Of a stretch of DNA of 64,000 nucleotides, positions 60,703-64,000 are shown one piece after another (position 1 is the first letter of the stretch; each line of letters starts with the position of its first letter). This DNA comes from Actinocorallia aurantiaca (GTDB taxonomy: Bacteria > Actinomycetota > Actinomycetes > Streptosporangiales > Streptosporangiaceae). The notes under the pieces were generated by a model. The model saw only the letters and a list, made by a program, of their open reading frames with translations, had not been told where the DNA came from and ran no database searches. Location: positions 62,001-126,000 of the forward strand of contig NZ_BAAATZ010000003.1 of NCBI RefSeq assembly GCF_039533685.1, read 5' to 3'. The position numbers were made by a program, and so were the translations under genes.

Positions 60703-61794
60703 ATGTCCTCCACTGCCAGCGGCCAGCACGCCGCCGTCCCCGAGAAGGGCTCATCGCCCGCGGTCAAGTACGTCCTGGTCGGGCTGTTCCCGTTTCTCAT
60801 GGTCGTGATGATGGTCAGCGTCATGCTGTCGGCCATGCACCAGCCCACGCCCAACCGGATGCCGCTCGCCGTCGTCGCCTCGACCGCCGCCCAGGCCGAG
60901 CTCACCACCTCCCAGCTGTCCGCCGCGACCGGCGAGGCGTTCGACCTGCGCACCGTCGGCACCGAGGCCGAGGCCAAGGAGCTGATCCTCAAGCGCGAGG
61001 TGGCCGGCGCCTACACGGGACCGTCCGTGCGCGGCGAAGGCCGAGCCGTCGTCCACGTCGCGGGCGCCGCGGGCGCGAGCCAGGCGCAGACCATCACCGG
61101 CATCCTCACCGGCTTCACCGCCCCGCAGGGCATCACGCTCCAGACCGACGACATCGCCCCGCTGCCCCTCTCCGACAGCGCCGGCATCTCCATCCTCTAC
61201 CTGGCGCTCGGCTGGCTCCTGTCCGGCGCGATCTTCATTCTGGTCATCGGAGCCGCCGCACCCCAGCTGATGCGGCCGCGCACCCTCGCGGTCGTCGCCG
61301 CGGGCTGGGCGGTCTTCATGGGCTTCGCCGTCTGGCTGGTGATCGGCCCGATCATCGGCGCGATCGACGGCCATCCCGAACTCATCGGCGTCGGCGCCCT
61401 CGCCTCTTACACCGGAGCCCTGGTCACCGCCTTCTTCGCCCGCCTGCTCCGCCCGCTCGCCGTGAACCCGGCGCTCGACCAGATCGCCGGAGTCCCGGCG
61501 ATCGGCCTCCTGGTCATCCTGGGCGTCCCCGCCAGCGGCGGCGCCGTCTCGATCTGGATGGAGCCCTCCTTCTTCCAGTGGCTGCACGGCGTCCTCCCGA
61601 TGCCCGCCGTCCTGGAGACCGCCCGCTCCATCCTCTACTTCGACGCCCGCACCCTGGGCGGCCACATGACCGTCCTGCTGATCTGGCTCGTCGCAGGCCT
61701 GATCCTCAACTTCCTGCCCTTCGGCGGGAAGGCGGCCGCCGAAGCACCCGCGGAGGAGAGCCCTTCCCGAGCGGATGCTCCCGTCTCCGTCTGA
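60703..61794 (+). CDS. ABC-2/DUF3533-like membrane protein, copy 2
   Basis: 363 aa, tandem paralogue of copy 1. Same topology, same opening after the first helix (TPNRMPLAVVAST), and matching final motif FFQWLHGVLPMPA versus FFEWLHGVLPTPA. Separated by 49 bp, so one operon. Probably a functional heterodimer, as two-gene duplications of this kind often are (inference). Confidence 0.8.
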   Translation: MSSTASGQHAAVPEKGSSPAVKYVLVGLFPFLMVVMMVSVMLSAMHQPTPNRMPLAVVASTAAQAELTTSQLSAATGEAFDLRTVGTEAEAKELILKREVAGAYTGPSVRGEGRAVVHVAGAAGASQAQTITGILTGFTAPQGITLQTDDIAPLPLSDSAGISILYLALGWLLSGAIFILVIGAAAPQLMRPRTLAVVAAGWAVFMGFAVWLVIGPIIGAIDGHPELIGVGALASYTGALVTAFFARLLRPLAVNPALDQIAGVPAIGLLVILGVPASGGAVSIWMEPSFFQWLHGVLPMPAVLETARSILYFDARTLGGHMTVLLIWLVAGLILNFLPFGGKAAAEAPAEESPSRADAPVSV

Positions 61795-61932
61795 CGGTCC
61801 GGCTGTGCACCGACCAGCCGGAGAAGGCATGGAATGTGTCTGCGCACAGTCCTGATCCCGTTCGTTGCGCCGGGAACCGCCTTGTTCCTAGCCTTGGCGT
61901 TCCCGGGCGCGAATGAGGAAAAGGGGCAGCTT

Positions 61933-62292
61933 ATGGCGGTCGATCCGCGGAAAGAGGACCTGGAACGGCTCGCGGCAGAAGATCCCGGCGGGCCGGTGGT
62001 CATGCTCAATCTCCTGCGTTTCACCCCGGGCGGCGAGGCGACCTATCAGGAGTACGCGCGGCACACGGGACCCTTTCTGAAGCGGTACGGGGGCCGTCTC
62101 CTGTACGCCGGGCAGGGGTCCACGGCGCTGGTCGCCGAGGACGGCCAGGCGTGGGACGCCATCCTCGTCGTGCAGTACCCGAGCCGTGACGCGTTCCTCC
62201 GCATGGTCGCCGATCCCGAATACCGGAAGGTCACGGAACTGCGGTCCACGGCCCTGTCCGAAGCCGTCCTCCAGGCCACCGTCCCCTGGTAG
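61933..62292 (+). CDS. DUF1330-family protein
   Basis: 119 aa from ATG 61933 (SD AAAGGGG). Ferredoxin-like fold with VMLNLLRF, the middle GRLLYAGQG and the end FLRMVADPEYRKV, family hallmarks. Function unknown. An in-frame upstream start at 61834 would add a hydrophobic leader (33 residues), but the SD favours 61933. The 138 bp before it hold no other gene. Confidence 0.88.
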   Translation: MAVDPRKEDLERLAAEDPGGPVVMLNLLRFTPGGEATYQEYARHTGPFLKRYGGRLLYAGQGSTALVAEDGQAWDAILVVQYPSRDAFLRMVADPEYRKVTELRSTALSEAVLQATVPW

Positions 62293-62308
62293 GCGCCCCT
62301 CCGCCCGG

Positions 62309-63772
62309 CTACGGGTAGGAGATGCAGGTGGTGCCTTCCGCCCGGACGTTCGGTTCGCCGGGAAAACGCCAGCGGCACACGGCCGTGACGTCGGTCGTCG
62401 TCGAGCCGTTGCCCTGACAGGTGAGAGCGCCGTTGAGGTAGAAGTACACCGGGTAGCCGTGGGCCGTGCAGTACTGGGCCATGTCCTTCATGGTGACGGT
62501 GCCGAGCGTTCTCGGGTTCGACGGAGGAGGCTGGTTCGCCGGGGGAGGCTCGCTCGACGAGGACGGCTTCGGAGAGGACGGCTTCTTGGTGGCCGGGGGT
62601 CTGGTGCCGCTCGGCTTCGGCGTTGAGTCCGGGTTCTGGGGGCCGTCCCGGTTCTCCGGAGTCTTGGACGTGCGGGGCGTCTTCGTGGAAGAGGGCATCG
62701 CGACGGACTCTTCCCCCTCGGAGCCGGAGGGGTTCGACGGTTCGAGCGTCACGCCGGGTGAGGCCCCCGACGGCTCGGCGGATTTCTGCGGCAGGAGATT
62801 CGGGACGGCGAAGTAGACCGCTCCGACGAGCACCAGCATGGCCAGGGCCGCGGCGCTGACGCGGTTGCGGTATCGATGTCCGCCCGGCACGGCCGGGTGT
62901 CCGCCGGATCGCTCCCGCTCGTCGTCGAGAGGGGCATCGCCGCCGGTCTGCCAGGCGGGCGCCGGCAGGGCGCGGAGGCGGTCGCCGACCTCGACGGCGG
63001 TGGGGCGCTTGGCGGGGTCCTTCTCCAGGCAGGCGCGGACGATCGTCTCCAACCGGCCGTCCAGGCCGTCCAGATACGGTTCGCTGTGGAGGACCGAGTA
63101 CATGACGGCGGAGAACGACGTGCCGCCGAAGGCGTTCTTCCCCGTCGCGGCGTAGGCCATGGTCGCCCCCCAGGCGAACAGGTCGGCCGCCGGGCCGGAC
63201 TCCTCCCCCCGGAGGTGCTCGGGGGCCGTGTAGCCGGGGGTGCCCACGGCCTGGCTGCCGCTGAGCGACTGGCTGAGGTCCAGGGCGCGGGCGATGCCGA
63301 AGTCGATCACCACAGGGCCGTCCGGGCCGAGGATCACGTTGCCCGGTTTGAAGTCACGGTGGACCACGCCGGCCTGGTGGATCGCGGCCAGCGCCGTCAC
63401 GGTGTTGAGGGCCAGCCGCTCCAGGGCCGCCCCGCCGCGGACCCCGGCGTCGCGCACCGAGGCCTGCAGCGACGGGCCGTCGACGTACTCGCTGACGAGG
63501 TAGGGCTGGCCGTTCAGGACGCCGCTGTCGAGCACCTGCGCCGTGCAGAAAGGGGCGACCCGCTTCGCGAGCTCCACCTCGTCCAGGAAGCGGATGCGGG
63601 CGGCCTCCTGAATGATCAGGTGCGCGTGCAGGAGCTTGACCGCCACCCGCCGGCCGCTCTCGTCGTCGCCGAGGTAGACGGTGCCCTGGCCGCCGGCTCC
63701 GAGCCGGCCTTCGAGCAGGTACGGGCCCACGCTCGCCGGGTCCGTCGGCAGGAGCGGCGACAGTCCGGTCAC
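62309..63772 (-). CDS. Membrane serine/threonine protein kinase (PknB type)
   Basis: 487 aa from GTG 63772 (GGAGG upstream); open frame continues to 63934 but without conserved sequence. Kinase domain (about 10-275): GAGGQGTVYLG, VAVKLL, HRDFKPGN, IDFGIAR and GTPGYTAPE. One membrane helix (about 305-325), Pro/Ser/Thr-rich linker, and an extracellular domain with Cys residues (AQYCTAHGY, TCQGNGS, CRWRF, TCISY). The small ectodomain is not PASTA and is probably a disulfide-stabilised sensor. Confidence 0.92.
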   Translation of the reverse strand: MTGLSPLLPTDPASVGPYLLEGRLGAGGQGTVYLGDDESGRRVAVKLLHAHLIIQEAARIRFLDEVELAKRVAPFCTAQVLDSGVLNGQPYLVSEYVDGPSLQASVRDAGVRGGAALERLALNTVTALAAIHQAGVVHRDFKPGNVILGPDGPVVIDFGIARALDLSQSLSGSQAVGTPGYTAPEHLRGEESGPAADLFAWGATMAYAATGKNAFGGTSFSAVMYSVLHSEPYLDGLDGRLETIVRACLEKDPAKRPTAVEVGDRLRALPAPAWQTGGDAPLDDERERSGGHPAVPGGHRYRNRVSAAALAMLVLVGAVYFAVPNLLPQKSAEPSGASPGVTLEPSNPSGSEGEESVAMPSSTKTPRTSKTPENRDGPQNPDSTPKPSGTRPPATKKPSSPKPSSSSEPPPANQPPPSNPRTLGTVTMKDMAQYCTAHGYPVYFYLNGALTCQGNGSTTTDVTAVCRWRFPGEPNVRAEGTTCISYP

Positions 63773-63930
63773 ACGTCCTCCAGAGATCCAGAACCCCATG
63801 ATCCTATCCATTTTCGACGCCGATTCGGTGGGGTGTCCGTCGCGGCGACGACAGGCGTCCGCCCTGCCGTCCGTGGGGAGACGGACGGCAGGACGGACGC
63901 CGGGAATGCGAGGGGCCGCAGCCCTTCGCG

Positions 63931-64000
63931 TCACAGACCGCCGGTGTTCAGCAGCAGGTTCGGGGTCGGCCCGGGGGTGTTGTTGCCGTTGACCACGCCA
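63931..64000 (-). CDS. 3' end of a gene, partial at window edge
   Basis: The last 22 codons of a leftward gene, ending at TGA 63931 with Gly/Asn/Pro-rich NGNNTPGPTPNLLLNTGGL. The low-complexity end looks like that of a secreted or cell-surface protein. The family cannot be told from this. Confidence 0.55.
   Translation of the reverse strand, partial: GVVNGNNTPGPTPNLLLNTGGL

Noticed and set aside
1..64000. tRNA, rRNA, insertion sequences, attachment sites or prophage genes
   Set aside because: No tRNA-like cloverleaf, transposase, integrase or phage structural gene was recognised on either strand.

Overview
High-GC (about 70% or more) actinomycete chromosome. GTG and TTG starts are common, genes overlap by ATGA, and there are many TetR regulators, cytochromes P450, an NDMA-type alcohol dehydrogenase, DUF4333 lipoproteins and an actinobacterial gas-vesicle cluster. 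The mix fits Streptosporangiales (Actinomadura-like). That placement is an inference from gene content, since no rRNA or tRNA gene lies in the window.

Layout. 1-4.9 kb: a two-component system (response regulator plus truncated kinase) divergent from a four-gene efflux operon (lipoprotein, HlyD-like adaptor, ABC ATPase, MacB-like permease). 5.1-10.5 kb: gas-vesicle operon in the order Y-Z-A-F-G-J-L-S-K, with no gvpO or gvpN seen. 10.6-16.7 kb: P450, an AbiEii-like nucleotidyltransferase with an unknown partner, an Aer-like PAS protein, two DUF4333 lipoproteins and a DUF72 protein. 16.7-19.3 kb: NarL-type two-component pair. 19.5-30 kb: small regulator/enzyme modules, most with visible palindromic operators: MarR/VOC, Rrf2/NIPSNAP, EEP phosphatase, Nudix divergent from PARG, TetR plus enoyl-CoA hydratase, fasciclin lipoprotein, DUF4396, TetR divergent from an alpha/beta hydrolase, and a second enoyl-CoA hydratase whose TetR partner survives only as a 32-codon stub.

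31.5-39.1 kb: a tightly packed five-gene operon: SWIM zinc finger, unknown protein, VWA (CoxE-like), MoxR AAA+ ATPase and DUF5682. It is the most system-like locus in the window. 39.3-43.8 kb: TetR divergent from a steroid-type P450, a DUF1214 protein and a sulfotransferase. 43.8-47.8 kb: TetR-MMPL exporter and an MFS transporter with an early in-frame stop. 48-54.9 kb: Sua5/YrdC protein, a large membrane protein, an AraC regulator divergent from an NDMA-dependent ADH, an LLM flavin oxidoreductase and a Thermoanaerobacter-type secondary ADH. 54.9-58.6 kb: MecA_N-type penicillin-binding protein divergent from LysR and a beta-lactamase-fold hydrolase. 58.7-64 kb: TetR with two operator copies facing two tandem membrane paralogues, a DUF1330 protein, a serine/threonine kinase and the 3' end of a secreted-looking gene.

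Two runs of N (26781-26799 and 50435-50496) fall inside genes. The first has a length that breaks the reading frame, so its gap size is probably wrong.
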